Below, in pieces: positions 18,271 through 26,683 of a DNA stretch of 64,000 bases. Within the stretch, counting starts at the first letter, position 1. Each line of letters begins with the position of its first letter. The DNA is from JAWLBM01 sp041687675 (GTDB lineage Bacteria > Pseudomonadota > Alphaproteobacteria > Rhizobiales > Pleomorphomonadaceae), in the NCBI GenBank assembly GCA_041687675.1, contig JAWLBM010000026.1, positions 1 through 64,000 of the forward strand. Direction: 5' to 3'. The translations under genes were made by a program, and so were the position numbers. Under the pieces are notes generated by a model. That model was given only the letters and a program-made list of their open reading frames with translations, did no database searches and was not told where the DNA came from.

Positions 18271-18631
18271 GACGTCATTCCGGCGAAAGCCGGAATCCAG
18301 TGCGACGGCGAGGAGCATGACCCGGCCCCCATCCCCTAGACGTCATTCCGGCGAAAGCCGGAATCCAGTGCGACGGCGTGGAGCATGGCCCGGCCGGGCC
18401 TGGATTCCGGCTTTCGCCGGAATGACGTTGGGGTGGGTGGCAGTCGTCGCCTCCACCTCCACCCGGCGGCAGGGCGCGTGCCCAGGCCCCTCCTCCTTCG
18501 ACCTCGGGGCGACGGCGGGGGCACCCCGGCCCCCGTCCTCTCGACGTCATTCCGGCGAAAGCCGGAATCCAGTGCGACGGAGGAGCACGACCCGGCCGGG
18601 CCTGGATTCCGGCTTTCGCCGGAATGACGTC
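18271..18631. repeat. REP/BIME-like cluster of five palindromes
   Basis: Five near-identical 29-30-base units with a perfect hairpin core ATTCCGGC-GAAA-GCCGGAAT. Three are forward (18271-18300, 18339-18368, 18543-18572) and two inverted (18400-18428, 18602-18631). The second and third, and the fourth and fifth, form head-to-head pairs separated by similar spacers containing CCCGGCCGGG. That is the layout of bacterial BIMEs. They fill the 475-base gap between the Hpt gene and the DUF2336 gene, which has no coding sequence. A degraded sixth copy lies at 77-98. Confidence 0.9.
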
Positions 18632-18700
18632 GGAGTGGGTGGCAGTCGCAGCTGGCCGAGCCCTCCTGCCAGGATCTCGACGTCGCGTCGCCCCCGCCCC

Positions 18701-19870
18701 TCAGGCGGCTGCGATGCGCGGAATGTCGGGGCGGGCGGCGTCGCGGGCGGCGTCGACGGCGGAGCGGGCGGCGTCGCGGGCGGCCTCGGTGGCGAGGCGC
18801 CGGAGAAGGGCGACGAGGTCGTCCACCTCGGCGGCGTGGAACTGCTGGTAGCGGGTGAGGATCCGCTCGATCATCCGCCGGGCGAAGCGGGCGCGGTCGC
18901 CCGCGGCGCCGTCGTAGTCGGTCTCGCGCCAGGCCTCCAGCGCCACCACGAAGGCCGGGTGGCTGCGCTCCGGCAGTCCCGCCTTGCGGAACAGCGCGCG
19001 GAGCGCGCCCTCGCGGCCGTCGGCGAGGATCGGATAGACACGCGCCGCCGGCATGTCCGCGAGCATCGCCAGCGCCGCCTCCAGGAAGCGCAGCTGGCCG
19101 TGGCAGATGCAGCGGATCAGCAGCGCCGTGGTGAGCTGGCCGGTGGCCCGGAGGTGGTGGACGAGTTCGGAGAGGTCGCGCTCGCCCGCCTCGGCCGCAA
19201 GGCCCGCGGTCGCCCGCTCGCAGGCCTCCCGGACGATGGTGTCGGCCCGCCGCGGCGTGATCCAACTGCGCGAGACCATTAGGTCGGTGAGACGGGCGCC
19301 GAGGCCGGCGATCAGCGACTGGCGGACGGAGAGCGGCAGGTCCGGCCGGGCGAACAGCGCCTCGCGCAGGTCCGGGTCGCCGGGGAAGCGCGTCACCACG
19401 GTGCGGAAGGCGATCTCGTCGATGTCGCTGCCGGGGTTGTTGACCAGCGTCAGCACGGCGCCGTGGTCGCCCTCGGCGGCAAGGGCCTCTGACACGGCGA
19501 AGGAGACCCACGGACGGCGGGCGATGGCGGTCTGCACGGCGAGGCCGCGGTCGACCGCCTCGACGAGTTCGCTGTCGAGGAGGCAGGGCGAGCGGGCGAA
19601 GATCGGCTCGGCGACCAGCGGCAGGTCGGCGGCGAGGGCCACGATCAGGTGCCGGGGCGCCGCCTCCTGGCGGCTCAGCGCCTCGGCGAGCGCCCGTCGG
19701 ACCTCCACGGCCGGGTCGTCCAGCAGCATGGTGAGCGTGGTCTCGAGGGTCTCGCGGTCCTCCGCGCCGATGTCGGGGCGGAACAGCGACCTGACCAGCG
19801 GCTCCACCGCGCCGGCCCGGGCGGATGCCGGGGCCTTCTCCATCCAGGCGATGAACTTCATGACGAACAT
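18701..19870 (-). CDS. DUF2336 helical-repeat protein
   Basis: A 389-residue soluble, alanine-rich protein made of HEAT-like helical hairpins (for example VEVRRALAEALSRQEAAPRHLIVALAAD), matching the alphaproteobacterial DUF2336 family. The C-terminus is an Ala/Asp-rich helix. Function is unknown. A near-match CtrA box lies 66-80 bases upstream. The ATG at 19870 is preceded by an AGGG stretch; an ATG at 19861 is an alternative. It is transcribed away from the transglycosylase gene's end. Confidence 0.8.
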   Translation of the reverse strand: MFVMKFIAWMEKAPASARAGAVEPLVRSLFRPDIGAEDRETLETTLTMLLDDPAVEVRRALAEALSRQEAAPRHLIVALAADLPLVAEPIFARSPCLLDSELVEAVDRGLAVQTAIARRPWVSFAVSEALAAEGDHGAVLTLVNNPGSDIDEIAFRTVVTRFPGDPDLREALFARPDLPLSVRQSLIAGLGARLTDLMVSRSWITPRRADTIVREACERATAGLAAEAGERDLSELVHHLRATGQLTTALLIRCICHGQLRFLEAALAMLADMPAARVYPILADGREGALRALFRKAGLPERSHPAFVVALEAWRETDYDGAAGDRARFARRMIERILTRYQQFHAAEVDDLVALLRRLATEAARDAARSAVDAARDAARPDIPRIAAA

Positions 19871-19935
19871 GGCGACTGCCCTCGCCGCCCCGGATCGATG
19901 GGTGGGCGGACGCGACCAGCGTCGCACATAGAGGA

Positions 19936-19950
19936 TTAATGATTCGTTCA
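19936..19950 (-). promoter_or_regulatory. Possible CtrA box upstream of the DUF2336 gene
   Basis: TTAA-N7-TTCA (19936-19950) differs from the CtrA consensus TTAA-N7-TTAA by one base. A GANTC site (GATTC, 19941-19945) lies inside it. It is 66 bases upstream of the DUF2336 start codon on the coding side. Confidence 0.4.
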
Positions 19951-20048
19951 ACATGAATATTGAGGAAGTTGAAACCGTTACGGCCCGAGCGGAGCGGCGG
20001 CGCGGCGCCCGGCGTCGGGGGGCGCGCACCCGCAAAGGCTCGCCGGCG

Positions 20049-21125
20049 TCAGCCCTCGCCGGTGTCGAGGAAGCTCGACAGGTCCAGCGGTCCGCCGCCG
20101 GCGCCGAGCCCGGCCCGCGCCATCAGCGAGGCTTCCCGCGGCGTCGGCGCGCCGGGCGCCCCGCCGCGTCCGCGCTCGCGCTCGTCCTCTTCGACGGCGA
20201 GGTCGAACAGCGCCGGGGCCAGCGCGAAGGCCTGAAGCCGGGCCGGCGCCGGGCCGGCCGAGGCGGGCCCGCCGGTCCGGAAGAGACCGGTGAAGGCGTC
20301 CGACGGGGTCACCGCCTGCCAGCCCATGGCGACGCGCGCCCCCGCGTCCGCGGACGACATCGGCGGGGCGAGGGCTTCGGGCGCCGGGTCGATCGCGGCG
20401 AAGGCGGTCGCCGTGACGGGCGGGGCGAAGCCCGGCGCCGGGCCGGCATGGGTGGCGACGAGGTCCGCATAGACCGCCGCCACGCTGAGCGGCCGCCCGC
20501 CCTCGTAGAAGATCGACCGGTTGGCGGCCGCCTGCCGCGGGAAATGGTCGGCCGCCGCGGCCGCGGGGGTCGCACCGGCGAGGGCGATCAGGCTGGCGGC
20601 CCCGGCGGCGCCGAGGAAGTGGGCGATGTAGAGTTCGCCCTCGCTGGGCGAGCGGCCGAGCCGGTCGGCGAGGTAGGCGGCGTTGCGGCGGGTCAGCGCG
20701 CCGGCCATCACCGACGCGATGTCGGGGTCCTTGCGCAGGTCCAGGATCTCGCGGCGGGCCTCCGGATCCGGCACCCGGTAGCGGCCGTCCGCGCCGACCA
20801 CGATCCGGTCGGCATGGTGGCCGAGGCCGAGGGCCGGGCCGGAGAGCTTCATGGTCTCCAGCCAGGTGCTCTCGATGAACTGGAAGAGGCCGGTCGCCGA
20901 GGAGGTCGGCGCCCGCGCCGCCGGGTTCATCGCGCTTTCGCGCCGGGCGGTCTTGACGAGATAGTCGAAGGAGGTTCCCGTCGTGGAACTTGCGGCGGCG
21001 AAGGCCTGTTCGATCCGGTCGGAGATCGCTCCGCCGGCGGAACCGGACCCGGCCCGCGCGGGCGCGGCCGGTGAGGGCTCGGCCCTCGCCGGCGACGCGT
21101 AGACCCATTGGAACACGGGCTTCAT
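20049..21125 (-). CDS. Lytic transglycosylase (SLT domain) protein
   Basis: A 358-residue protein with an SLT-like catalytic region (residues about 35-190). Visible are FDYLVKTARRESAMNPAARA, with the likely catalytic Glu in RRES, then SSATGLFQFIESTWLETM and GELYIAHFLGAAGAASLI. The rest is a long Ala/Pro-rich tail. It lacks a clear cleavable signal; the first 25 residues are weakly hydrophobic. Such proteins cut peptidoglycan locally for assembly of flagella or pili. A perfect CtrA box 50 bases upstream supports a flagellar or division-linked role (inference). Confidence 0.82.
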   Translation of the reverse strand: MKPVFQWVYASPARAEPSPAAPARAGSGSAGGAISDRIEQAFAAASSTTGTSFDYLVKTARRESAMNPAARAPTSSATGLFQFIESTWLETMKLSGPALGLGHHADRIVVGADGRYRVPDPEARREILDLRKDPDIASVMAGALTRRNAAYLADRLGRSPSEGELYIAHFLGAAGAASLIALAGATPAAAAADHFPRQAAANRSIFYEGGRPLSVAAVYADLVATHAGPAPGFAPPVTATAFAAIDPAPEALAPPMSSADAGARVAMGWQAVTPSDAFTGLFRTGGPASAGPAPARLQAFALAPALFDLAVEEDERERGRGGAPGAPTPREASLMARAGLGAGGGPLDLSSFLDTGEG

Positions 21126-21174
21126 GAGCGACCGATCCGACTCGAATGACCCCGACAGGCTCGGTCGGACGTAG

Positions 21175-21189
21175 TTAAGGGGCGGTTAA
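21175..21189. promoter_or_regulatory. Perfect CtrA box (TTAA-N7-TTAA)
   Basis: TTAA (21175-21178), seven bases GGGGCGG, TTAA (21186-21189), matching the full CtrA consensus. It sits in the 63-base divergent gap between the transglycosylase (ATG 50 bases away) and the gene starting at 21189, whose Shine-Dalgarno sequence it contains. A GANTC site (GACTC) is at 21139-21143. Activation of the transglycosylase is the simplest reading. CtrA binding here would probably block the plus-strand gene. Confidence 0.7.
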
Positions 21190-21776
21190 TGGATCGCAGT
21201 TCGGACATATGGGAGATGGTCACCATCCGCGCCGACGGCCGTCCGGGCGACGTGCTCGCCCGCGTCGTGCCGATCGCGGCCGCGGCCGGCAGCCTCGCCC
21301 GGGACGGCGAGCCGCCCCTGTTCGTCCGCGCGACCCCGGCGGAGGCGAGCGAGGCGGCGCTCGGCGCGGCGCTGGCCGCCGGCGCCGCGGGCGTCCTCGT
21401 CGACGGCGGCGACGGCTGGGACGACGTGGAGCGGGTCGCGGTGCGCCTCGCGGTGGCGGAGGCGTCGACCCCGGGCGACCGCCCCGGCGCGGCTATCCTG
21501 GCGATGACCACCTCGGCCCGCTCGCTGCTCGCCCGCGCCTCGCCCCCGGCGATCGAGCGCCTCGCGGCCATCGGCATCGACGCCGCGGCGCTGGCGCCGC
21601 CGGGCGCCGACGCGGACGCCCCGGCAGCCCTGGCGACGGCCCGCGGCATGACCCTGCTCGCCGCCGGCGCCGCGGGCCTCCCCGCCTTCGAGCACCCCGC
21701 CGGCCCCCTCCTCGCGGCAAGCCGCGCCGCCGGTTTCGCCTGGGTGCTGCTGCCGGTCCGGGAGACCACCGCCTGA
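21189..21776 (+). CDS. Uncharacterised alanine-rich protein, possibly CitE/HpcH-aldolase-like
   Basis: A 195-residue soluble protein. Repeated small-residue strands and helices such as GAAGVLVDGGDGWDDVERVAVRLAVAEAS and PPAIERLAAIGIDAAAL are faintly reminiscent of HpcH/HpaI aldolase-CitE lyases. The usual catalytic Arg/Glu motifs are not evident and the length is well short of the family norm. It could be a diverged or truncated lyase, or unrelated. ATG at 21189 has AAGGGG 7 bases upstream. It is divergent from the transglycosylase. Confidence 0.6.
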   Translation: MDRSSDIWEMVTIRADGRPGDVLARVVPIAAAAGSLARDGEPPLFVRATPAEASEAALGAALAAGAAGVLVDGGDGWDDVERVAVRLAVAEASTPGDRPGAAILAMTTSARSLLARASPPAIERLAAIGIDAAALAPPGADADAPAALATARGMTLLAAGAAGLPAFEHPAGPLLAASRAAGFAWVLLPVRETTA

Positions 21777-21792
21777 CCGGCGGGGCGCCCGT

Positions 21793-22401
21793 TCACTCCG
21801 GCTTCGGCGGCCGCGCCATGGCGAAGCTCTCGCGCACCACCGCGTAGTCCATGTAGCCGAGCCGGGCGAGCGGACGCAGCCGGCCGACGTCGACGAAGCC
21901 GTCCTTCAGGATGCTCTCGTCGATGTGCACGCCGACCACCTCGCCGAGGACGAGGAAGGAGTTGGCCGACGCGCCCGCGGCGTCGGTCAGCTCGATGGTG
22001 CGGACGTGGACGCACTCGAGGGCCGCCGGCGCCTCGGCCACCCGCGGCGCGGCGACGCGGCGGGACGCGACCGGCGTCAGCCCGGCGAGGACGAACTCGT
22101 CCACCTCCGGCCGCACCACGGCCGAGCTCTCGTTCATCGCCCTGGCGAGGTCCTCGCCGACGATGTTGGCGACGAAGCTGCCGGTCGCCGCCACGTTGGC
22201 GAGGCTGTCCTTGCGGCCGGTGGAGGAGAAGGCGACCAGGTAGGGCTCCGTCGAGACGGCGTTGAAGAAGCTGTAGGGCGCGAGGTTCCTCACCCCGTCC
22301 GCCGAGACGGTCGAGATCCAGCCGATCGGCCGCGGCGCGACCAGCGCCAGGAAGGGGTTGCGCGGCAGCCCGTGGCCGCCGGCGCGCACGTCCCAGAACA
22401 T
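21793..22401 (-). CDS. Flavin reductase family protein (FMN-binding split barrel)
   Basis: A 202-residue protein of the DIM6/NTAB flavin reductase-like family. The N-terminal LVAPRPIGWISTVSADGVRNLAPYSFFN is the FMN-binding signature, and a C-terminal PLARLGYMDYAVV follows. It is probably an NAD(P)H:flavin oxidoreductase or partner of a monooxygenase; the substrate is unknown. It follows the nitroreductase gene by 3 bases, so the two are an operon of flavoenzymes. Confidence 0.88.
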   Translation of the reverse strand: MFWDVRAGGHGLPRNPFLALVAPRPIGWISTVSADGVRNLAPYSFFNAVSTEPYLVAFSSTGRKDSLANVAATGSFVANIVGEDLARAMNESSAVVRPEVDEFVLAGLTPVASRRVAAPRVAEAPAALECVHVRTIELTDAAGASANSFLVLGEVVGVHIDESILKDGFVDVGRLRPLARLGYMDYAVVRESFAMARPPKPE

Positions 22402-22404
22402 CGC

Positions 22405-22974
22405 TCAGTCCGCCCAGTCGGTGACGATGTCCTCGAGCGCCGGCCGCGGGCGGTCGGTCGGCGGCACGGTCGGCGTGCCGATGTGGACCATGGCGGCGAA
22501 GCGCTCGCCGGGCGCGAGGCCAAGGATCCGGCCGGCCTCCTCGTCGTAGCTGACCCACTCGGTGAGCCAGTTGGCGGCGAAGCCCATGGCGTGGGCGGCA
22601 AGGACCAGGTTCATCGCCGCCGCGCCGGCCGAGAGCTGCTGCTCCCAGATGGGGATCTTCACGTGTTCGGCGGCGCGGCTGACGACGCCCACCACCAGCG
22701 GCGCCCGGGCGAGCCGGTTCCGCTCCTCCTCGAGCCGCTCCCCGGGGAGGCTCGGGTCGCGCGCGGCGGCGAGTTCGGCGAGCTTCTCGCCCGCCCGGCG
22801 GCGGGCCTCGCCCCGGAAGAGGATGAACCGCCAGGGCGCGAGCTTGCCGTGGTCCGGCACCCGGCTGGCGATGGTGAGCAGCGTGCGAAGCTGCTCCTCG
22901 TCGGGGCCGGGCTCGGCGAGGAAGGCCGGGGCGATCGAGCGGCGGGTGGTGAGGAGGTGGAGGGCGTCGGGCAT
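22405..22974 (-). CDS. Nitroreductase family protein
   Basis: A 189-residue FMN-dependent nitroreductase of the compact YdjA-like type. It has the TTRRSIAPAF start, SRVPDHGKLAPWRFILF, SAGAAAMNLVLAAHAMGFAANWLTE and a C-terminal HIGTPT. It probably reduces quinones or nitro compounds with NAD(P)H. It is the first gene of the two-gene flavoenzyme operon and divergent from the exported protein at 23139. Confidence 0.9.
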   Translation of the reverse strand: MPDALHLLTTRRSIAPAFLAEPGPDEEQLRTLLTIASRVPDHGKLAPWRFILFRGEARRRAGEKLAELAAARDPSLPGERLEEERNRLARAPLVVGVVSRAAEHVKIPIWEQQLSAGAAAMNLVLAAHAMGFAANWLTEWVSYDEEAGRILGLAPGERFAAMVHIGTPTVPPTDRPRPALEDIVTDWAD

Positions 22975-23138
22975 GGTCTCTTCGATCCGATAAGGAGGTG
23001 TCGGGGCAGGCCGGCGGTCGACAAGAGGTGTAGCGGCCGGGGACGCCGCGGGAAAGGGGCCGGAACGCCGCGTTTTCCCGGCCCGCGACGGCCGCGGGGC
23101 TTGAATTTGCCACGAACTTCGCCGACACCAGAACGGTC

Positions 23139-24212
23139 ATGACTCGCCGCCCTCCTCCCCGCCGCCGACGCGCGCCGCGGATCCTTCTCGCGTTCGGGCT
23201 CGTCGCCGCCCTCGCCCTGCCGGCGACGGCGCAGGAGGAGACTTTCGACACCGGCTCGCCGCCGGAGGCCCCCGGCCTGGCGGACCCGGCGGGCAACCTC
23301 GGCGTCCGCAGCATTGCGCCGCCGGGCGTCGACCCCGCGTTCCCCGCGCCGGCCGACGGCCTGCCGGCTCTCGCCGCCCCCTATGCGGCCCCGGAGACCG
23401 GCGCCACGATCGCCCCGGGCCTCGACGCGGGCGCGATCGACGAGCTCGCACGGCCGCGCCTCCTTCTCTCCGCCCGGCTCGCCGAGGACGGCGACGCGCT
23501 CGCGAGCGGCGTCGTCTGGCGGGTGTTCGGCTCGGCGACCGGGCCGGACGGCGACCTGCCGCTGGTCGCGCAGGGCGCGGGCGGCTCGGCCACCTTCGAC
23601 CTGCCGCCCGGCGTCTACTTCGTCTATTGCGGCTTCGGCTACGCGGCGAGCACGGTGCGGGTGGAGGTGAACGCGGGGCTCAAGGAGGAGACCGTCGTGC
23701 TCAACGCCGGCGGCCTTCTCCTCAGGGCGGTGGCGGAGGACCGCACGCTCGGGGCCGAGGACGACGTGCGCTTCGACATCTACTCGCTGGAGACCGACGA
23801 CCGCGGCGAGCGCAAGGTGGTCGCCCGCAATATCCGGCCGGACGAACTCGTCCGCCTCGCCGCCGACACCTACCACGTGGTCAGCCGCTACGGCCAGGTG
23901 AACGCCCAGACCCGCGGCGACGTCGAGGTGAAGTCCGGGAAGCTGACGGAGGTGACGCTGTTCCAGCGCGCCGCCGAGGTGACGCTGAAGCTGGTCGGCA
24001 CGCCCGGCGGCGAGGCGATCGCCGACACCAACTGGTCGGTGCTGACGCCGGGCGGCGACATCGTCACCGAGGGCGTCGGGGCCTTCCCCTCCTTCGTGCT
24101 GGCCTCGGGCGAGTACACCGTGGTCGCCCGCCACAACGAGAAGGTCTACCAGCGCGACTTCAACGTGGAGACCGGGCGGGACGCCGAGGTCGAGGTGCTC
24201 GCCCAGGAGTGA
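23139..24212 (+). CDS. Exported protein with beta-sandwich (carboxypeptidase-regulatory-like) repeats
   Basis: A 357-residue protein with a basic N-terminus and a signal peptide ending in LALPATAQE. A low-complexity region of about 90 residues is followed by three related modules of about 75 residues. Each has a strand-turn pattern such as LPPGVYFVYCGFGYAASTVRVEV and LASGEYTVVARHNEKVYQRDFNV, like the transthyretin/CarboxypepD_reg fold. It is probably periplasmic and conserved in Hyphomicrobiales; function is unknown. It converges on the chemotaxis operon. Confidence 0.75.
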   Translation: MTRRPPPRRRRAPRILLAFGLVAALALPATAQEETFDTGSPPEAPGLADPAGNLGVRSIAPPGVDPAFPAPADGLPALAAPYAAPETGATIAPGLDAGAIDELARPRLLLSARLAEDGDALASGVVWRVFGSATGPDGDLPLVAQGAGGSATFDLPPGVYFVYCGFGYAASTVRVEVNAGLKEETVVLNAGGLLLRAVAEDRTLGAEDDVRFDIYSLETDDRGERKVVARNIRPDELVRLAADTYHVVSRYGQVNAQTRGDVEVKSGKLTEVTLFQRAAEVTLKLVGTPGGEAIADTNWSVLTPGGDIVTEGVGAFPSFVLASGEYTVVARHNEKVYQRDFNVETGRDAEVEVLAQE

Positions 24213-24225
24213 GCCGCGGCCGCGC

Positions 24226-25095
24226 TCAGCCGGCGCCGCCGACCACCGCCAGCCGGCCGGGCATCGCCGCCGGGGCCTGCCCCTGGGCGTTCTGCACATA
24301 GAGGCCGCGGCGGTCGGGCAGCGGCCGGAACGCATCGGTGAGGCCCACCACCGTCTCGGCCGCGCCGAGCACCAGCCAGCCGTCCGGCGCAAGCGTCCTG
24401 CCGATCCGCGTCAGCACGTCCACCTTGGTGGGCTGGTCGAAGTAGATCAGCACGTTGCGGCAGAAGACGATGTCGAAGCTGCCGAGCCCGGCGAAGCTGT
24501 CGAGAAGGTTGAACTTGCGCCACTGCACCATCGCCCGCAGCTCGGGCGCGATGGTCCACTGGTCCCCCTCCTGGGCGAAGTACTTCAGCAGCAGCTGGAT
24601 CGGCAGCCCGCGCTGCACCTCGAACTGGCTGTACCGGCCCGCCTTCGCCCGGTCGAGCACCTCGTTGGAGAGGTCGGTGGCGAGGATCTCCACCCGCCAT
24701 CCGGCCAGCTTCGGCCCGAACTCCTTCAGGCACATGGCGAGCGAGTAGGGCTCCTGCCCCGTCGAGGCGGCGGCGCACCAGATCCGGATCCGCCGCTGCG
24801 TCGCCCGCCGGGCGAGCAGTTCCGGCAGCAAAAGCTGGGTGAAGTGCTCGAACGGCAGCTTGTCGCGGAAGAAGAAGGATTCGTTGGTGGTCATCGCCTC
24901 GACCACCGCCTCCGCGAGAAGGGCGGCCGAGGGGTCGCGGAGCCTGGCGACGAGTTCGCCGATCGAGCCGAGGCCGCTGCGGCGGGCGACCGGCAGCAGC
25001 CGGCTCTCGACCAGGTACTGCTTCTCGTTGGAGAGCACGAGCCCCGAGCGAACCTTGAGGAACTGGCGCAGGTAGTCGTATTCGGCAGGCGTCAC
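24226..25095 (-). CDS. cheR: Chemotaxis methyltransferase CheR
   Basis: A 289-residue SAM-dependent glutamate methyltransferase acting on chemoreceptors. The N-terminal helical domain has EYDYLRQFLKVRSG. The catalytic domain has TTNESFFFRD, IRIWCAAASTGQEPYSLAMCL (SAM loop), EILATDLS and FDIVFCRNVLIYFD. A GTG start at 25095 overlaps the cheB stop (GTGA), showing translational coupling. It is the last gene of the cheA-cheW-cheY-cheB-cheR operon. Confidence 0.96.
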   Translation of the reverse strand: MTPAEYDYLRQFLKVRSGLVLSNEKQYLVESRLLPVARRSGLGSIGELVARLRDPSAALLAEAVVEAMTTNESFFFRDKLPFEHFTQLLLPELLARRATQRRIRIWCAAASTGQEPYSLAMCLKEFGPKLAGWRVEILATDLSNEVLDRAKAGRYSQFEVQRGLPIQLLLKYFAQEGDQWTIAPELRAMVQWRKFNLLDSFAGLGSFDIVFCRNVLIYFDQPTKVDVLTRIGRTLAPDGWLVLGAAETVVGLTDAFRPLPDRRGLYVQNAQGQAPAAMPGRLAVVGGAG

Positions 25096-26249
25096 GGGCG
25101 GCCTCCCAGCAGGATGCGCGACACCTTGCGGCCGATCTCCGCCAGCGGCAGCACGTCGCAGCACTGCCCCGTCTGGGCCGCCGCGCCGGGCATGCCCCAG
25201 ACCACCGAGGTCGGCTCGTCCTGGGCGATGATGCTGCCGCCCGCGGCGCCGATCTCGCGCACGCCCTCGGCGCCGTCGGACCCCATCCCGGTGAGAACGA
25301 GGGCGAGCGAGGCGGCGCCGTAGATCTCGGCGACGGAGCGGAACAGCGGGTCCACCGCCGGCTTGCAGAAGTTGATCGCCGGGCCGTCGGCGAGGCGAAC
25401 CGCCACCTCGGCGCCCTGGCGGACGAGCGACATGTGCCGCCCGCCCGGAGCGACGAAGATGCGGCCGGGCGCGAGGATCTCGCCGTCCCGGCCCTCGCCG
25501 GCCGGTCGGCCGGAGGCCTTGGCGATGTGCTCGGCGAGGATGGCGGTGAAGGTCGGCGGCATGTGCTGGGTGATCACCACCGGCACCTGGCCGATGGCCG
25601 GGCCGACCTCGGCGAGCAGGCTGTTCAGCGCCTGCGGGCCGCCGGTCGAGGAGCCGATGGCGAGGATGCGCGGGCGCACGTTCGACCACGGGCGCAGCGT
25701 GAAGGACGGCTTCGGCCGGGCCACCGCGGCGGCCGGCGCCGCCCGGGCCGCGGACGGAGCCGCCTGGCCCGAGCCGGACCGTCCGCCGGCGCGCGAGCGG
25801 GCCCGGTTGCCGAGGTGGACGATCTTCTCGACCAGCTGCCGTCGGAACTCCTCCGAGGTGGAGACGCCGTGGTTGTTCTCGGGCTTCGGGATGTAGTCGG
25901 CCGCGCCGAGCGAAAGGGCGCGAAGGCTGATCTCGGCGTTGCGGCGGCTGAGCGTCGAGGCGATCACCACCTGCAGGTCGCGCTTCCTCTCCAGCATCAG
26001 CGGCAACGCCGTGAGCCCGTCCATGTCGGGCATCTCGATGTCGAGCACCACCACGTCCGGGTCGGAGCGGAGGATGTCGTCCACCGCGAGGCGGCCGTTG
26101 CGGTGGCTGGCGACCACCGACAGGCCCGGCTCCCCGTCGACCCAGCGGCCGACGAGCCCGCGGACGACGACGCTGTCGTCCACCACCATGACCCGTATGG
26201 GGCCGCCCTCCGCAGCGCTCTCGGAGGGCGCGCGCGCGATCGCCGACAT
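25092..26249 (-). CDS. cheB: Chemotaxis response regulator methylesterase CheB
   Basis: 385 residues. The receiver domain (about 18-140) carries phospho-acceptor Asp70 in VVVLDIEMPDMDG, followed by an Ala/Pro linker. The C-terminal methylesterase has the Ser-His-Asp triad in AIGSSTGGPQAL, VITQHMPPTFT and LTGMGSDGAEG. It demethylates or deamidates chemoreceptors when phosphorylated by CheA. The start at 26249 is preceded by GGGAG. Confidence 0.97.
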   Translation of the reverse strand: MSAIARAPSESAAEGGPIRVMVVDDSVVVRGLVGRWVDGEPGLSVVASHRNGRLAVDDILRSDPDVVVLDIEMPDMDGLTALPLMLERKRDLQVVIASTLSRRNAEISLRALSLGAADYIPKPENNHGVSTSEEFRRQLVEKIVHLGNRARSRAGGRSGSGQAAPSAARAAPAAAVARPKPSFTLRPWSNVRPRILAIGSSTGGPQALNSLLAEVGPAIGQVPVVITQHMPPTFTAILAEHIAKASGRPAGEGRDGEILAPGRIFVAPGGRHMSLVRQGAEVAVRLADGPAINFCKPAVDPLFRSVAEIYGAASLALVLTGMGSDGAEGVREIGAAGGSIIAQDEPTSVVWGMPGAAAQTGQCCDVLPLAEIGRKVSRILLGGRP

Positions 26250-26281
26250 CGAAGACTCCCGCTCTTGGCCGGGACGACGGC

Positions 26282-26647
26282 TCAGATGAGTCCGACTTCC
26301 TGGAACTTGGCCTCGACGATCTCGCGATCGAAGGGCTTCATGATGTACTCGTTGGCGCCGGCGCGGATGGCCCTGGCGATGTGGGCGATGTCGTTCTCCG
26401 TGGTGCAGAAGACGACCTTCGGCTCCTGGCCGCGGTCGAGCTTGCGCAGTTGGGAGAGGAACTCGAGCCCGTCCATCACGGGCATGTTCCAGTCAAGGAG
26501 GATGGCGTCCGGCATGCCCTGCCGGCAGGCGTCGAGCGCCTGCTGCCCGTCCTCGGCTTCCGTGATCGTGAACGACAGGTCCTCGAGGATCCGCCGCGCG
26601 ACCTTCCGGATGACGCTGGAGTCATCCACGACGAGACAGTGCTTCAT
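26282..26647 (-). CDS. cheY: Chemotaxis response regulator CheY
   Basis: A 121-residue single receiver domain with Asp8/Asp9, phospho-acceptor Asp52 (LLDWNMPVMDG), Thr in VFCTTEND and Lys in YIMKPFDRE. It is likely the motor-binding output of the adjacent CheA. ATG at 26647 with GGGGAG upstream. It lies 33 bases before cheB. Confidence 0.95.
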   Translation of the reverse strand: MKHCLVVDDSSVIRKVARRILEDLSFTITEAEDGQQALDACRQGMPDAILLDWNMPVMDGLEFLSQLRKLDRGQEPKVVFCTTENDIAHIARAIRAGANEYIMKPFDREIVEAKFQEVGLI

Positions 26648-26683
26648 CTCAATGCTCCCCGGCCCGGGCGAAGGCCCCGGCCA

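Noticed and set aside
18271..18631. Possible CRISPR array
   Set aside because: Units alternate in orientation, spacers are unequal and similar to each other, and no cas genes are present; it fits REP/BIME elements instead.
23022..23138. Possible RNA gene in the gap between the nitroreductase and the exported protein
   Set aside because: No tRNA arms or strong terminator were found; the gap is a normal divergent promoter region.
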